Assembly (NCBI GenBank): GCA_032718475.1
Contig: JAUCBJ010004420.1
Span: 1-62,000 of the forward strand
Reading direction: 5' to 3'
From: Nemertoderma westbladi
Taxonomy: Eukaryota > Xenacoelomorpha > Nemertodermatida > Nemertodermatidae
DNA: 62,000 nt
Shown: positions 42,690 to 54,879 of the stretch, piece after piece
Position numbering within the stretch: position 1 is the first letter of the stretch
How the letters are laid out: each line of letters begins with the position of its first letter
The notes under the pieces: generated by a model
Told to the model about the DNA's origin: nothing
Database searches by the model: none
Seen by the model: only the letters and a program-made list of their open reading frames with translations
Made by a program: the position numbers and the translations under genes

Positions 42690-43250
42690 CAGTAAGTAGG
42701 CAGATAGACGTTAGTAAGAGTTAGTTAGTAAGAGGGTACGTAGTACCGGTTAGTAAGAGTTAGTTGAGTTAGAAGTTAGTAAGAGGGTACGTAGTACCGG
42801 TTAGTAAGAGTTAGTGGAGTTGGAAGTTAGTAAGAGGGTACGTAGTACCGGTTAGTAAGAGTTAGTGGAGTTGGTACGTTAGTACAGGTTAGTAAGAGTT
42901 AGTGGAGTTGGAAGTTAGTAAGAGGGTACGTAGTACCGGTTAGTAAGAGTTAGTGGGAGTTGGAAGTTAGTAAGAGGGTACGTAGTACCGGTTAGTAAGA
43001 GTAGTAGTTAGTTGTAGAACTAGTTAGTAAGGAGGTACGTAGTACCGGTAGTAAGTTAGTTGTAGAGCTAAGTTAGTAAGAGGGTACGTAGTACCGGTTA
43101 GTAGAGAGTGTAGTAGAACTAGTTAGTAAGAGGGTACGTAGAGTACCGTTAGTAGCAAGAATTAGTGGTAGGGGGATATGTATAAGATATAGTATATAGT
43201 AAGAGTTAGTAGAAAATAGAGCTAGTAGGGTTAGTAGAGTTAGCAGTAAG
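42690..43250. repeat. degenerate 51-bp repeat in Pao-A 3' noncoding region
   Basis: Units with 'agagggtacgtagtaccgg' recur at 42731, 42782, 42833, 42921 and 42973, mostly 51-52 bp apart, separated by 'gttagtaagagttagtggag'-like words. Related reverse-complement sequence lies at about 56760-57230 in the minus-strand Pao-A copy. Confidence 0.8.
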
Positions 43251-44180
43251 AGATTAGAGAGCACAAAATACCGTAGAAGTAGTGGCCAGAAAGGTAGATA
43301 GGGCAATAGCACAAAACAAAATAAAATTAAGAATATCAGGATCACCTCCGAACTACAGAAGAGCCTTCAAGGTGGCCTTCGAAGGTCTGGTAGACCACCC
43401 GGGGCTGGAGGGCGAGTCGGCGTAATACAACAGCCGGCATCTAGTAGACAGGGAGGTGGATACACATATCACGTGGGAGAAGTTGGAAGCGGATAGATTT
43501 GGGGAGAAGCGACTGGAAGAAGTCGCCAGGCGAGAAAGGCCGAGAGGGAATGAGGCGCGTTAATGTAGACGAGTAAATAATATAATATATGGTAATAATA
43601 GCCTTATAATAATTATATAAGTAACTCACATATATATATTATAAAGTATGTACCGTAGTCAAGCACAACCTTTTCCAATTAGCTACTGGGACTGGGGATT
43701 AATTGACTAGGGCGACAGGACGGGACTTAGATGGCTCCCAGTAACATGTGCGCACATGTGTGGGGCCCGATAAGTGTGTAAGGGACGAAAGCAAGAATGG
43801 AGAGGAGGTTTTTTTGACAGGATGAGGGACAGTGAGAGGAGTGCAATTCGAGTGTGGGGGGGGGGGGGGAGGAGTAAGAGTTGGAGCGGTTGAGAAGTTG
43901 GAGTAAGGGATAGAGCGGAGTTAGAGTGGTGAAACTGTTGGGGAAACAAAAATTGTGTGAGAGAAGCGCACGATCGGCCCGACACGGGACGCCAGATGTC
44001 TTGGTGCAAGATAGATAAAGTTGCACCAAGACGGGGTAGCGATATCATACCCATAGGGAGAGGCCTGGAAAGCCGGCTCTGAAGAAAAAAAAAGCTCCAC
44101 CCAACACCCAATGGTAGATTGGGATCCAGCGGAATTGTAGCGCACTAAAGGTGGATGCTATCTTCTCACCGGGAAGATAG
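43251..44180 (+). other. Pao-A 3' untranslated region
   Basis: Noncoding. Includes a gag-like remnant (43470-43560, with KRLEEVARRERP) also found at 56400-56500 in the minus-strand copy, the 46-bp module (43669-43712), a 14-nt poly-G run (43856-43869), and a block from 'ggggaaacaaaaattgtgtg' (43936) to the LTR that is shared with 58866-59079. Confidence 0.6.
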
Positions 44181-44191
44181 CATGGGGGGAG
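44181..44191 (+). promoter_or_regulatory. Pao-A polypurine tract
   Basis: CATGGGGGGAG directly precedes the TGTTAGCG start of the 3' LTR; a near copy precedes the LTR at 59080. Confidence 0.7.
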
Positions 44192-44754
44192 TGTTAGCGA
44201 ATTCAATTCCGCTAACCACCCCACAAAGTTAGCTTTAAGCAATATTGGGAGTACGAGGTTGATTGCCAATCAACCTCGTATCACCCCAATAAGCGGGGAC
44301 GACAAACCCCAGAGGAACACACAATGGGGGTCAGCGGTCATACCTCCGAGAGAGAGAGAATGACAGCAGCAAGGGGAAAACACTCCCAGAGAGATGGGAG
44401 GGCGAGAATTAGGTTATCAGCCAATGGGGGGGCAGGCATCCGCTGAGTAATATGGCCAAACCAGAGCAGTATATTACCGGTTGGTGCTCATTCATTCATT
44501 CACTTTAGTTAGTCAGTTCAGTTAGGGCAGAACGGTGACTCTTAACACCATCCACTGCCGCCATCATCAAATCAGCAGTATTCAGTATATTACCCTTTGA
44601 TATCAAATAACTGTGCTTATACTTCATCTCACTTACTATTATATTCTCATATTCATATACCGATCAATAACTTCAGAACTCTTTTCACACACACATGGCG
44701 GGGACGCGTAAATAAGACACCCAGGATAAACCGGGACTCTCGGATCCCGTCACA
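44192..44754 (+). repeat. Pao-A 3' LTR
   Basis: 563 bp, TGTTAGCG to GTCACA, paired with 11829-12389. The right flank GTGAT nearly equals the left flank TTGAT. Subtracting the 22-kb insertion, Pao-A is about 11 kb long. Confidence 0.9.
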
Positions 44755-44769
44755 GTGATCCCGACTGAC

Positions 44770-45530
44770 ATGTTGGTGTATTGAACCACCCCTTCGTGAC
44801 CGAACCATTTCTTTCCAACCCACCCCGAACCACCCCTTCGCGGCCGAACCATTCCAAACCACCCCTATATATATACCTATATTGGTTTTAGGTTAGCGTA
44901 GTGTAATATTGTATTTGTAACCAAGCAACATAAAGGACCCCCTTGGAAATAAGCTGCAAAGCTTTAGGGGTAATCCTAAATGTTATGTTGGACAATACCT
45001 TTATACCGGTACATTGTTTGGTGTATTTGTTATTGTTTTTACATAATGTATAAATAAATCTATCTAATAAATCTATATCTATCACCCAACCACCGAACCA
45101 CCCGTTCGCTGCCGAACCATTCCTACCCAACCCTCCACCGAACCAATCCTTCGCGGCCGAACCATTCCAACCCACCCCGAACCATTTCTTCCTAACAAAC
45201 CCCGAACCACCCCTTTGCGGCCGAACCATTCCAACCCACCCCACCACCGAACCAACCCTTCGCGGCCGAACCATTGTCCTACCCAACCCACCACCGAACC
45301 AATCCTTCGCGGCCGAACCATTCCAAACCTCCCTGAACCATTTCTTCCCAACCCACCCCGAACAATCCCTTCACGGTTGAACCATTCCTTCCTAACCCAC
45401 CACCGAACCAATCCTTCGCAGCCGAACCATTCCAACCCACCCCAAGCCATTTCTTCCCAACAAACCCCGAACCACCCCTTCACGGCCGAACCATTCCAAC
45501 CATCCCCACCACCGAACCACCCCTAATATC
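44770..45530. repeat. minisatellite built on CCGAACCA words
   Basis: A degenerate array of units of about 20 bp ('cgaaccaccccttcgcggc' and 'cgaaccattccaaccc' types) in two blocks, 44780-44870 and 45085-45530. The spacer (44873-45085) is AT-rich and unique and may be a LINE 3' tail read on the minus strand. Trp/Gly-rich minus-strand frames here are repeat artefacts. Confidence 0.75.
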
Positions 45531-45874
45531 TTTAATCAATGTAAGTAGCTCGTCGGATACATTGTTACCTGTTGTCCCGTAGTCCACAGGAAAATAATAA
45601 TTAATGATTAATATTTGTTTAGATCCCGGAATATTTATCCGAATAGCCTGTAACCTAGAGTTTGTAACCTTAACATGGGATATATATTTTTGAATATGCT
45701 TTTTAAATATAAAGCAAAGGCCACCGGATGGTCTACCAGCACGTATAACATTATCTGGATAAGTAGCTTGTTGTAATATGCACGGATAATCTGATAAAAA
45801 CTGTTTAAAGCGGTATGAATTATCATGCAAGACAAAATGCTCTTGCAAACATACAGTACTATATCACTTCCCAT
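45530..45874 (-). pseudogene. LINE endonuclease fragment
   Basis: The minus-strand frame has QEHFVLHDN, AGRPSGGLCFIFKKH and LIINYYFPVDYG. These match the QExW, GRPxGGx and NxYxPxD blocks of the APE-type endonuclease of CR1/L2-like LINEs. Only the middle of the domain remains, and the minisatellite joins its 3' side. Confidence 0.65.
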
Positions 45875-46196
45875 TAATAAATTTACTTAACTAACATTAA
45901 ATACTAACATTAATAAACTATAAGAAAGTTCGAGATGTCAGTTATATTCGATGAAAAAATTCTGGGTTGGAGCAAGTTAAATATTATTATTAGTATGTTC
46001 ATCAAATCTCAAATATATTTCGGTAGCTCAGCGCTATCATTATCAATAAATTACTTACAAATTCTAATATAAATTGCAGAAATTGACTACCGTAACGTAC
46101 TGTTGAAAATTGCACAAAAAACAGAATAAATTTTGTAACCAAAATTAGAAACATATGCTACTATATACATACGCTACACATACATCTTACATACAA

Positions 46197-46242
46197 CCCC
46201 CCCCCCCCCCCCCCCCCCCCCACCAAACCTCCCCCCCCCCCC
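46197..46242. repeat. two poly-C runs (25 and 12 nt)
   Basis: C runs at 46197-46221 and 46231-46242, separated by 'accaaacct'. They lie just beyond the 3' end of the Penelope-type fragment on its sense strand. Confidence 0.9.
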
Positions 46243-46246
46243 TTTA

Positions 46247-46745
46247 TTATTGATTGAAGGACACTCGCTTCCCCGAAAACTTTGCTAGAGTTGCTGCACT
46301 CAGGTAGCCTACCTCTACTGACTGTCGCTTGTTAAGGGCCCTGTCACCTAAAGCCTTAATGTATAGGCTCTCCAGTGTGCACCTACGGTCCCTATGCGTT
46401 TCCCTGCCTATGTCTTGCATGAGGTCAAACCTCGGTACATGGCCTGTCTGCACATGGTGGTCAGCCAAGTCAGTAGCCTTAGCCCTCTGGTGGCGTATGT
46501 CTGAATCATGTTGAATTAACCTTATGTCGCTATGATATTTTGATTCGCCTATGTATACCTTACCACATGTACATGGGATCGCATAGACCACCCCCCTTGG
46601 GTCGGACTTTAGATTATGACCCTTCAATAAATAGGAATGGAGCTTCCGCCCTGACATAAAGCATGTAACCACCCCATAACATGCACATATTCTTTATAAG
46701 TTTTCTGTTAACCCAGTAATGTATGGTAGACCTATTCTAAATTCT
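46247..46745 (-). pseudogene. Penelope-like element GIY-YIG endonuclease fragment
   Basis: The frame contains GVVYAIPCTCGKVYIGES, then QHDSDIRHQRAK, ADHHVQTGH and TLESLYIKAL. This is the GIY-YIG nuclease with the CxC insert typical of Penelope-like elements, where GVVY...KVYIG stands for GIY-YIG and the later Arg, His and Glu are in place. Upstream in frame, across one TAA, is LPYITGLTENL, the usual lead-in from RT. No RT is present, so the copy is 5'-truncated. Ends with TAA near the poly-C runs. Confidence 0.75.
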
Positions 46746-47994
46746 AATTTGTCCTTCGGGGTTTGTTTAGGGTTAGGGTTACTAAAGCGCGCATTAATAA
46801 TACTAACATTAAATACTAACATTAAATAACTTTAATAAATTCGACCTTATCTGGTGATAAGCCTGTGCTGTTAAAAGACGTTACAGAAATGATACTTGAG
46901 TCTAACAGATTCGTAATAAAAATAGAGTTTGTGGAAGTAGCCATTGTAAAAATTATTAGAAATATATAACATAAGTATAAAAATAACAATTGCAGAATGT
47001 ATATTACGGCAGTGCGTTTTTTTACTTTTTTCGATATATATTTTTTTCGGTATATTATACTATACATATGTAACAAGTTATTTCGCTAAACCATCATCCA
47101 GGCTCTCGATAATTCCGATTATACCGAGAATATCTCCACGGACGAAGTATTACCACTGTTACGATATATGGCGCTGTGTACTGAAACAGCCCATTATACA
47201 GTATAAAGTATTTTAGATAAGTCATAAAGATGTACAGCCGTGATTAGATAGGCACAATAAAATATCCAAGTTTATATATTTCATCCGTTTTTGTACAGTA
47301 TGTAGTTTGCGTATGTAATTTTATATTAAATCTTATTAAATAACATTTATGGTGGCAAACTTTCATAACACCTTAATACGAATTTGCCGTTTATCAATCT
47401 TGACTGAACTAATTGCTATTTGTGTTAATTTCCTTTATATTTCTCCCTAAATTGGCTTTATATCGAATTTATGCTTAATGTGCTTTAATAATCGCGAAAT
47501 TAATGTTATGGCCAGCAACCTATAGCCCACCGGGACAGATTTCATTACAATTTATGGTAATAATTTGTGAAATGGGGCGAAAGGGATCATAACACGGCTT
47601 CCCCATTGGCCCAGCTGTTTTAGGTTAGTCTAATGGTGGCAGGGTTTGTTGGACCGATGAAACGATTATTGCATCATACATATTTCGTCAGCTATAAATT
47701 TGCAGTGCTTCAGTATCTTATTACCTTATCGTATCCGTTTTACCTGTCCTTATCCTGTTTTTTATCGTGTTACAGTTTACTGTATCCGTTTCCGTTTCTT
47801 AATGATTTGAATTCTTTGCTATTTCCTTTCTTCTAATTATGAAATTCGTTGATGCTGATTCTTCTGATTACTTCTTAATTACAATTTCGAATAATGATTT
47901 CTGCAATTGACTCTTGATTTCTATGTAATTGAGATGTGATAATCCTTACGGGGATTTCTTTCAGATTGTTAGACTGTTTGCGAATGCATGCGCC
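46746..47994. other. noncoding stretch without recognised features
   Basis: AT-rich, with scattered short frames and 'actaacattaaatactaac' words. I see no gene or clear repeat. Confidence 0.5.
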
Positions 47995-48255
47995 GATATG
48001 GTAGGTATTTGTTTTAGCATGGAGAGAGTGGGAAGCCGAGTTGCATCTATTGAAAAATATAGATGTACCCCGTTCCTACTTTCCGAATCAGCTGGTATTT
48101 CCAGCTGATCTAGAGCTGTACCTGTTCAGTGATGCGAGTGACACCAGCTTTGGTATGGTAGCCTAGCTTCGCCGAGAGGTAAGTCAGGATAAGTTTGAGA
48201 CGGCCTTTGTGACTTCTAGATCAAAGACAATGCCGGTCAAATACATGACGGTCCC
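47995..48255 (+). pseudogene. Pao-B copy 3, RNase H start
   Basis: Reads WREWEAELHLL, then LELYLFSDASDTSFGMVA, a TAG, and TSRSKTMPVKYMT, aligning with the Pao-B RNase H at 31020-30800. Sequence 5' of about 47995 no longer matches pol; it ends in TTTGTTTTAG at the border. Several stops and a frameshift near 48250 are present. Confidence 0.7.
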
Positions 48256-48963
48256 TTGACATTATACTATTGGACGGACGCATCTTTAGTGTTAGTGTAT
48301 ATTGCAGCGGACTATATTGCACTAATGACATTTGTAGCCAACAGACGCACCCAGATTGTAGATTTTTCGACGAAGGAACAATGGAGACATTGTCCGGGAG
48401 TGTTAAACCCGGCCGACATAACTTCGAGAGGTGCTATGCCGGTGGAATTCTGCCAAGAAGAATCTCAAGAGTTTTGGTTACATGGGCCGGATTTTCTAAC
48501 AAGGACACTGGAACATTGGCCAGAGCGACTGAAGATTGTTACCAATCCGATGCCAATAGATGCGGAGGTCAAATTGGACAAGGTTTCCAAGTCTAAATCG
48601 AAAGCCATACTCGAGCCATTGGAGCGGCCTGAAGAGCAATTGGAGCGGCCTGAAAAGTCATTGGAGCGGCCCAGAGACCTGTCAGACCAAGAGACTTATG
48701 TGACTACAAGGTCTGGAAGGGTAAGTTATGACATAAAACCACCCTCACCGACTGCACAAGGGTCACAGTTAGTAAGTGACGGACAGCAAATGACTACCAA
48801 GACGGAGCCTTCGGTTTCCAAACCTGCGGGTTTGGATTCGAAAATTCCATTGGCCAGTGGGCAACCGTCACTAGCATTAGAGCCACGTAGTATTTATGAC
48901 AAATTGTTAACTTCGTCCGCCTCTTGGCTGACAATTTGTAAAAGAACCGCGTGGTTAAGCTGA
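48256..48963 (+). pseudogene. Pao-B copy 3, RNase H end and linker
   Basis: Contains YYWTDASLVLVYI, WRHCPGVLNPADITSRG and HGPDFLTR, then a linker with LERPEEQLERPEKSLERP, related to the LLERP repeats of the minus-strand copy. Ends at TGA (48961), with coding similarity continuing in frame. Confidence 0.75.
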
Positions 48964-50567
48964 TATGTTTCGTTCCTTTGTTTGAAACATACGAAGCATT
49001 TAGGAGATCAAATGAGCACTAATAGTGAGCGAATTCAAAAATTGAAACAACCTCTGACAGAGGATGAGATCGACCAAGCGGAACTAAAGCATTTAAAGCA
49101 TTATCAAATGTGTGCCTTCCCAAAAGAATTCTATCTGTTATCGGCTCAATGACCAGTTCTTTATAAACCCCTCAAAAAATGGAGTCCATTAATACATAAG
49201 GGTTTGATTTGTCATAGATCAAGAATCCAGACTGTCGACATAAACTCACAGTTTAGGTTCCCAGTGATAATTCCTATTCACCCAATAGAATTGCAAAGAG
49301 TGATTCTGCAGGATATACATAAGAGGCTGCATCACGCGGGAAGGTTATACTGTTTGTCGACAGCGAGACAGCGATTCATTTTATTGCAGCCAAGCAGGGC
49401 GGTAGGTACCATGTACGACGCCTGTCTGGTTTGCAAGAGAGTGAACGCCAGAGTATTGGAACAGGAAATGGCTGAACTCCCGAAAGCGAGAGTGCAGGCA
49501 TACGATCCACCCTTCACAAATACGGGGCTGGACTGTTTTGGCCCGATTGAGGCAAAGAGTGGACGGATGACCCACAAGAGATGGGGCCTGCTACTAATAT
49601 TTATGGCAAGTAGGGCCGTACACATAGAACGTGTAGAACGGGCAGACATGTCAACCAAATCTCTACTCCTGGCTTTAAAGAGATTCATGGCCAGGAGATG
49701 ATTAGTAAGGGCGTTCTTCTCCGATAAGGGTGCTAACTTTGTCGGAGGGGATAGTGAGTTGAACGCGGCTCATAGGGCGGCGCAAAACAAAGAAATCTCT
49801 GCAGCACTTTTGCCGCAACGAATTAAGTGGAGGTTTAATACCCCAGAAAGTCCCTGGAGAGGAGGAAATTGGGAGTGTCTGGTTCGCTCTATAAAACAGG
49901 CCATTGCAAAAACATTGCCTGTAATTAAACAACTAACGGACGATGAGCTGGTAACAGCTTTCATTGAAATCGAGCATATTCTAAACTCGAGGCCGATAGC
50001 TATGTTACCGGACGGTGTTGCATTGATACCAAATCACCTGCTTATGTAGAGTCCGGCATTTCTTGTACCAGCATCAGAACCTATTAGTGCCGACCAATAT
50101 AGTAAAAAAAGCTGGAAAATAACCCAGTTTATAGTGTACACATTCTGGGAATATTGGCGGGAATAATACCTTCCCACAATATCCACCAGATCAAAATGGT
50201 ACAAAACAGTTCGGAGCCTCCTAAGAGGAGACTATGTATTAATAACCAAACCAGTGATAAAGAGAAAATATTGGGAGACCAGCGTAATCTTGCACATACA
50301 CCCGGACGTACAGAATATAGTACGCACCGTCACTGTCAAAATAAGGTGCAAATGTCCAAACAAGAAGAAGTGTAAAACTAAGGGTTTGCACAACTTGGAC
50401 AGGTCGGTCCAAGATATTGTGTTACTAGAGGAAACACGCATTGAGACAGGAGACTCTAATTTGTCCTCTGCCTCAAAACAGGATGAGTGTCAGAATGCAA
50501 ATTCACTTCTTATGCATTCCTCGTATGCAAATACTCGGAAATGCTTAGGAGCGGGTTTGCGGTGAAT
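48964..50567 (+). pseudogene. Pao-B copy 3, integrase
   Basis: Integrase zinc domain (HKRLHHAGRLY ... CLVCKR, about 49317-49432). The catalytic residues are D in GLDCFGP (about 49530), D in FFSDKGANFVGG (about 49715) and E in GGNWECLVRSIK (about 49870). A C-terminal tail ends in VLLEETRIETGD (about 50420). It is interrupted by TGA (near 48961, 49150 and 49699), TAG (50047) and TAA (near 50164), so not functional. The tail includes an extra Lys/Cys-rich insert (CKCPNKKKCK) absent from the minus-strand copy. Confidence 0.8.
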
Positions 50568-51255
50568 TGCGTTGAGAATTTGTCTGGTGGGTATCTAAAC
50601 AAAATTAAATTTTCATAAATGTTTGGAAAATAAAAAATTTTAAAATAGAAAGTGAACCCAAGACAATTCCAAACGCTAAATATAGATGCGTTCTAGGACC
50701 TGTCTATAAGAACAGTAACTTGAAAGTTGTGAAGCCTGGAAAATAGTATCTAGACACCATGGTTACGGCTATTATTATGTAGGAGTGTAAATTGAGTTAA
50801 GTAGCTTCCACAGATTGGTGCCAACAGCCAACAACCAAGGTGCTAAAGGTTAGTAGCAGCAGAGGCGTACACAGACCCCACTCTGTAGTTCGCAGTGGAG
50901 TGAGGTGTTCGATAATCAAAGCTGCGGGTTTGGTATAGTCGAGCGCCCTTTTTAATGTCCTTTCTAACTACTGTAGTCTAGTACAAGTATTGGGGAGTAG
51001 CTTGGGCATCAAAAAGTGAGTCGGTCACGGCCAGTTCATCTCCAAAGTTTTTGCGCTATGCATGGGAATAGGTTAGAAGGTAGTTAAGAATGAGATGGGA
51101 TCTAGAAAGCCGAACCTGAACTGCTGGAAGGCGGGCCAGGTAGCTCGGGATGTCTATCCCTCCGTATTATCTAACTGATCCACCTACAGTGTAATTAGCT
51201 TACGTAACGGACTATTGGAAAATATATATACATATATAATACACGCAATTAAGTA
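50568..51255. other. spacer between integrase and ORFX, copy 3
   Basis: Noncoding, with no recognised repeat. It is equivalent in position to 27503-28056 of the minus-strand copy. Confidence 0.5.
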
Positions 51256-51794
51256 ATGATGAGTAAAGACATAAGAGCGGAACCGAGGAGAGGGTTTATG
51301 GCCAAGGAGGAAGCAGGGTTACCATTCGTCGTCATGGATGTAAGGACTCTAACGTTTATTATCACGGGAGGTCGGTGATGGAGCTAAATGGGAAATATAA
51401 ACCCACCTATGACAAGGATCTGAGGAGAGAAAAAATACAGGCGTTGGGGGATCGCATGGAGGTGTTGCGACGAGAATACTGGACTCGATATTCATACTGC
51501 TTCGCCCTTGACGGGTGCGATATTAGTGCCGATCCCGACGAGGAAATAGCGCGCTTATACCATATGAATATGTATCTGTCGCACATTGAATCCCTACCCG
51601 CCGTGAGAGATCAATTCGACGGAATGCATCCTTACTGGAGGACCCGAGGCAAGGATGAGGAGACGCCAAAGGTTTTCATCATGTATAAGTTGTTTTATAA
51701 ATGCAGTGAGTGCATGAATAAACAAGACGTATCAATCCCCGACCGACTGAACGAGCCGGAGCTCATAGCTCGCGGCAAGGAACAGACAGAGTAG
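51256..51794 (+). pseudogene. ORFX, copy 3 (frameshifted)
   Basis: The first part, from ATGATGAG at 51256 (KDIRAEPRRGF), matches the start of copy 2 and runs to TGA at 51376. The rest continues in another frame from 51375 (LNGKYKPTYDKDLRRE ... DPDEEIARLYHMNMYL, LPAVRDQF, FYKCSEC). The second half of the zinc-like motif is lost (RGKE in place of RCSNH). It follows the Pao-B integrase by about 0.7 kb. The best interpretation is a decayed member of the ORFX family. Confidence 0.6.
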
Positions 51795-52758
51795 TCCTTG
51801 GCAAGCGTCAAGCCAAAGACGTGCAATATCACGAAATCATAGATGTGCAAAAGCTGCAATGAAAGGCACAGGGGGCGTCCGATAGGGCGTGTGTGTAATT
51901 GCAGAAGGAAGAGTTGGCGGAGGCACCCGCATTGACATGGCAAATGGGACGAGGCTGAGGGAGGAGCACCAGCCGGGAGCCAGTTGGTGCCCAGGGAACG
52001 TCGTCGTCGCCGGTTCCGGGAAGTGACGCCTCATGGACGCCGTCAACAGAGTCTACAGGGGGTAGACTGGTGTATCTGGGAAGGGGACAGAAAAGAGGAG
52101 TGAGCCCGAGAGACCCAGGAGCTAGCCGATAAAACTATAATATCACGGAGCGACAAAGTCTAGACATACACATCATCTTCGCTCTGATGTATATTGTAGG
52201 TTTCAATAAAACATCTGACTGGACTCGGGTACACTAGTCGTATCCATATTTTAGAATTTTATAAGCGGTGTATATTATATTGTAATATAATATTAATGGC
52301 AAGAGGCGAAGGAGGTGATTGGGAAGACAAACCCACGGGTTTGGCATACCCCTTTCACCTGCCCTAGCCAGGGCGTTTTTGTATTATTTAGGTAGACTGT
52401 CAATTTGTAAATAATTGAAAGAAGCAATATTTTGTAATTTAATTTGTATGTAGTAATCATTATGCAGTAACGGAAGCAATATCTTAATTTGTATGTAAAA
52501 ATCAACGCAACGCAACGCTGGCGGAGGGCCACTTTTGCGGTCGGGCTAATCAGTTAAGGACCGGGGACCGGTCGCCATTACAGTATTTTGGGGGCTGACG
52601 ATCCAGACTTCATCTCAACCTTGTAGCGTTAGGAGTTAAAATTGGGGTTTTAGTTAGGAGGCATAGGTGTGGCTTTGGATGGCCTTTACTTCTTACACTG
52701 ATATACTAATGTACTGGTGTATTAGTACACTAGCTGACTGGCTCTGCTAGCGCTATCT
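51795..52758. other. tail of Pao-B copy 3 and flank, no gene supported
   Basis: A GC-richer part (51900-52120) may be an ORFX remnant, but I found no alignable block. The remainder is AT-rich. Confidence 0.4.
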
Positions 52759-53212
52759 GTGGCTGGCCACGAGAAAAGGGACCTTATGTTACCGGAGGTC
52801 GATTTTGAGTTATTAGGCCTATGAGAGGCAGAATTTTACAGAGATTTTAACAAAAAAAACGGTGTCTCAATATCTATTTCCAAAAAAAGTTATAGCGATT
52901 TATGTGAAGGTGATTCGGGTAGCTCTATTCCTACCTACCCGTATTAGTACCTTTTATTAAAGTCCTAAATTCAGACATGAAAACACTAAAATAGTGTTAT
53001 ATACAACACTGCAACATATATATTGCTTCCTGTAATTAGTTCTTTCCTAGGTATCTTGAATATCAGAACCAATTTGAATTTCCTGCATCGTTTTATACAT
53101 TTCTAAATTGATAATCCAATTAAATTTGTTTAAAAATAGAGGGAAACTTTAAACGCGATTATCTCAGAATCAGGTTTTGCCACATAAGGTCCCTTTTCTC
53201 GTGGCCAGCCAC
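52759..53212. mobile_element. TIR DNA element, short copy (454 bp)
   Basis: Perfect 31-bp terminal inverted repeats start GTGGCTGGCCACGAGAAAAG at 52759 and end in its complement at 53212. Internal sequence is AT-rich and noncoding and matches the ends of the copy at 53930-54735. Non-autonomous; the family is not recognised and no clear target duplication is seen. Confidence 0.85.
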
Positions 53213-53929
53213 CTGCCTACTACAAGCTTATTGCTAAGCTATTTTACGTTGCATTGCTTAAGAGTGCCTGATTCTTGAGTGTGAATGCTTAGATAGGCAC
53301 TGTTTCCTTGATTGCTTTCCATTTCTTAGTTTATGCTTATTAATTGCTGATTAGGTCAAAATAATACAGTATTTAGGCTGTTGCTAGTACAACCCAGTAC
53401 GTAATAAATTAGAAGTACATATTCTGGAATACTCAGTAATTAGTACGCAAATTCGTATTTATGACACTGTAATTAATTTAGCGATGTTAAAAATAAAATA
53501 AAGAATTTGTATGCAGCATAGCGGAGAGTAGTTTAGGTAATTGTTTTAGAATACCGTAGACTATTCAACGCTAGGCGGTTATTTGAAAATAGCGGGGCAA
53601 CGAGCTGACAGCGGTATCTATTATACAGTAGTAAATTCACTGGTCTAAAACCAGTCAAAGGCCAAGTTTCGACATTAAGAAAATAAACAGATTTATTCCA
53701 TTATAATATTAAAAAATTCTCACATTCGACACATTCCGCCCTGTAAATGCCAGTGTTTCTGCGATAAGTGAATGCCGAGTGTTAGACCACCCGCTCTCAT
53801 TTTAAGTAGCTTAGGGTGCCAATTAAGGTTTATTGGTTTGGTTATTCCTGCGTGGCTCATAGATTCGAACAGTTAGCTCTCTGTTGAGCAATCAACAGAG
53901 AAAGGAGCAAGCGATATGTCGGAGGCATT
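53213..53929. other. spacer between the two TIR elements
   Basis: Nothing recognised; mixed AT-rich sequence. Confidence 0.5.
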
Positions 53930-54735
53930 GTGGCTGGCCACGAGAAAAGGGACCTTATGTCACCGGAGGTCGATTTTGAGTTATTAGGCCTATGAGATGC
54001 AGAATTTTCCAGAGATTCTAACAAAAAAAACGGTGTGTCAATATCTATTTCCAAATAAAAGTTATAGCGATTTATGTGAAGGTGAATCGGGTAGTTTTAA
54101 AAAAAATGGAAAATATTACTAATATCATAGCAATTCTTACTATATAATTAGGCAGCTCAATGTTATTCGGCTTTTTATACAACTTTTAACACTTTGAAAC
54201 TATTAATATTGTTCATGAACTATTTTAAAAAATTTTTTGCAAAATTTTCAAAAAAAACATGTAACCAAAAAAATTTATTTTTTTTTAATTTAACATTTTT
54301 TCAAAAATATAAATTTTTTTAACAAAATTTAAAATTATTTGTATTTTAAATTCTTTATTGGGATTACAAAATTTAAGAACTAACGAAGATAAATTAAGAA
54401 AATGACAGCCATATTGCATTTAAAAAATAACTGTAAGCCTACAGTACCTACATATTACAGTAGTACAATTACAATTTATTACAGTTCTAAATTCAGACAT
54501 GAAAACCCTAAGATAGTGTTACATACAACACTGCAACATCTTATATTGCTTCCTGTAATTAGTTATTTCCTAGGTATATTGAATATCAGAACCAATTTGA
54601 ATTTCCCTCATCGTTTTATACATTTCTAAATTGATAATCCAATTAAATTTGTTCAAAAATAGAGGGAAACTTTAAACGCGATTATCTCAGAATCAGGTTT
54701 TGCGACATAAGGTCCCTTTTCTCGTGGCCAGCCAC
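53930..54735. mobile_element. TIR DNA element, long copy (806 bp)
   Basis: Same 31-bp termini and subterminal sequence as the short copy, with about 350 bp of extra very AT-rich interior (54100-54470). No transposase frame. The two copies share orientation. Confidence 0.85.
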
Positions 54736-54879
54736 ATATAGTCAATAATAGTAAAATATTTTAGCAGATGGCCCGGCTCGCGCGGCTTAACAACCACCTT
54801 ATTAAAGCCGGGAGGGGGGGTCAATATAATCCTATGATCCTATAATCCTATAATCCTTATGGACTAGCCTCAGTAAACA

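Noticed and set aside
44888-45526. Trp/Gly-rich or Pro/Asn-rich frames in the CCGAACCA array
   Set aside because: Low-complexity products of the minisatellite with no domain.
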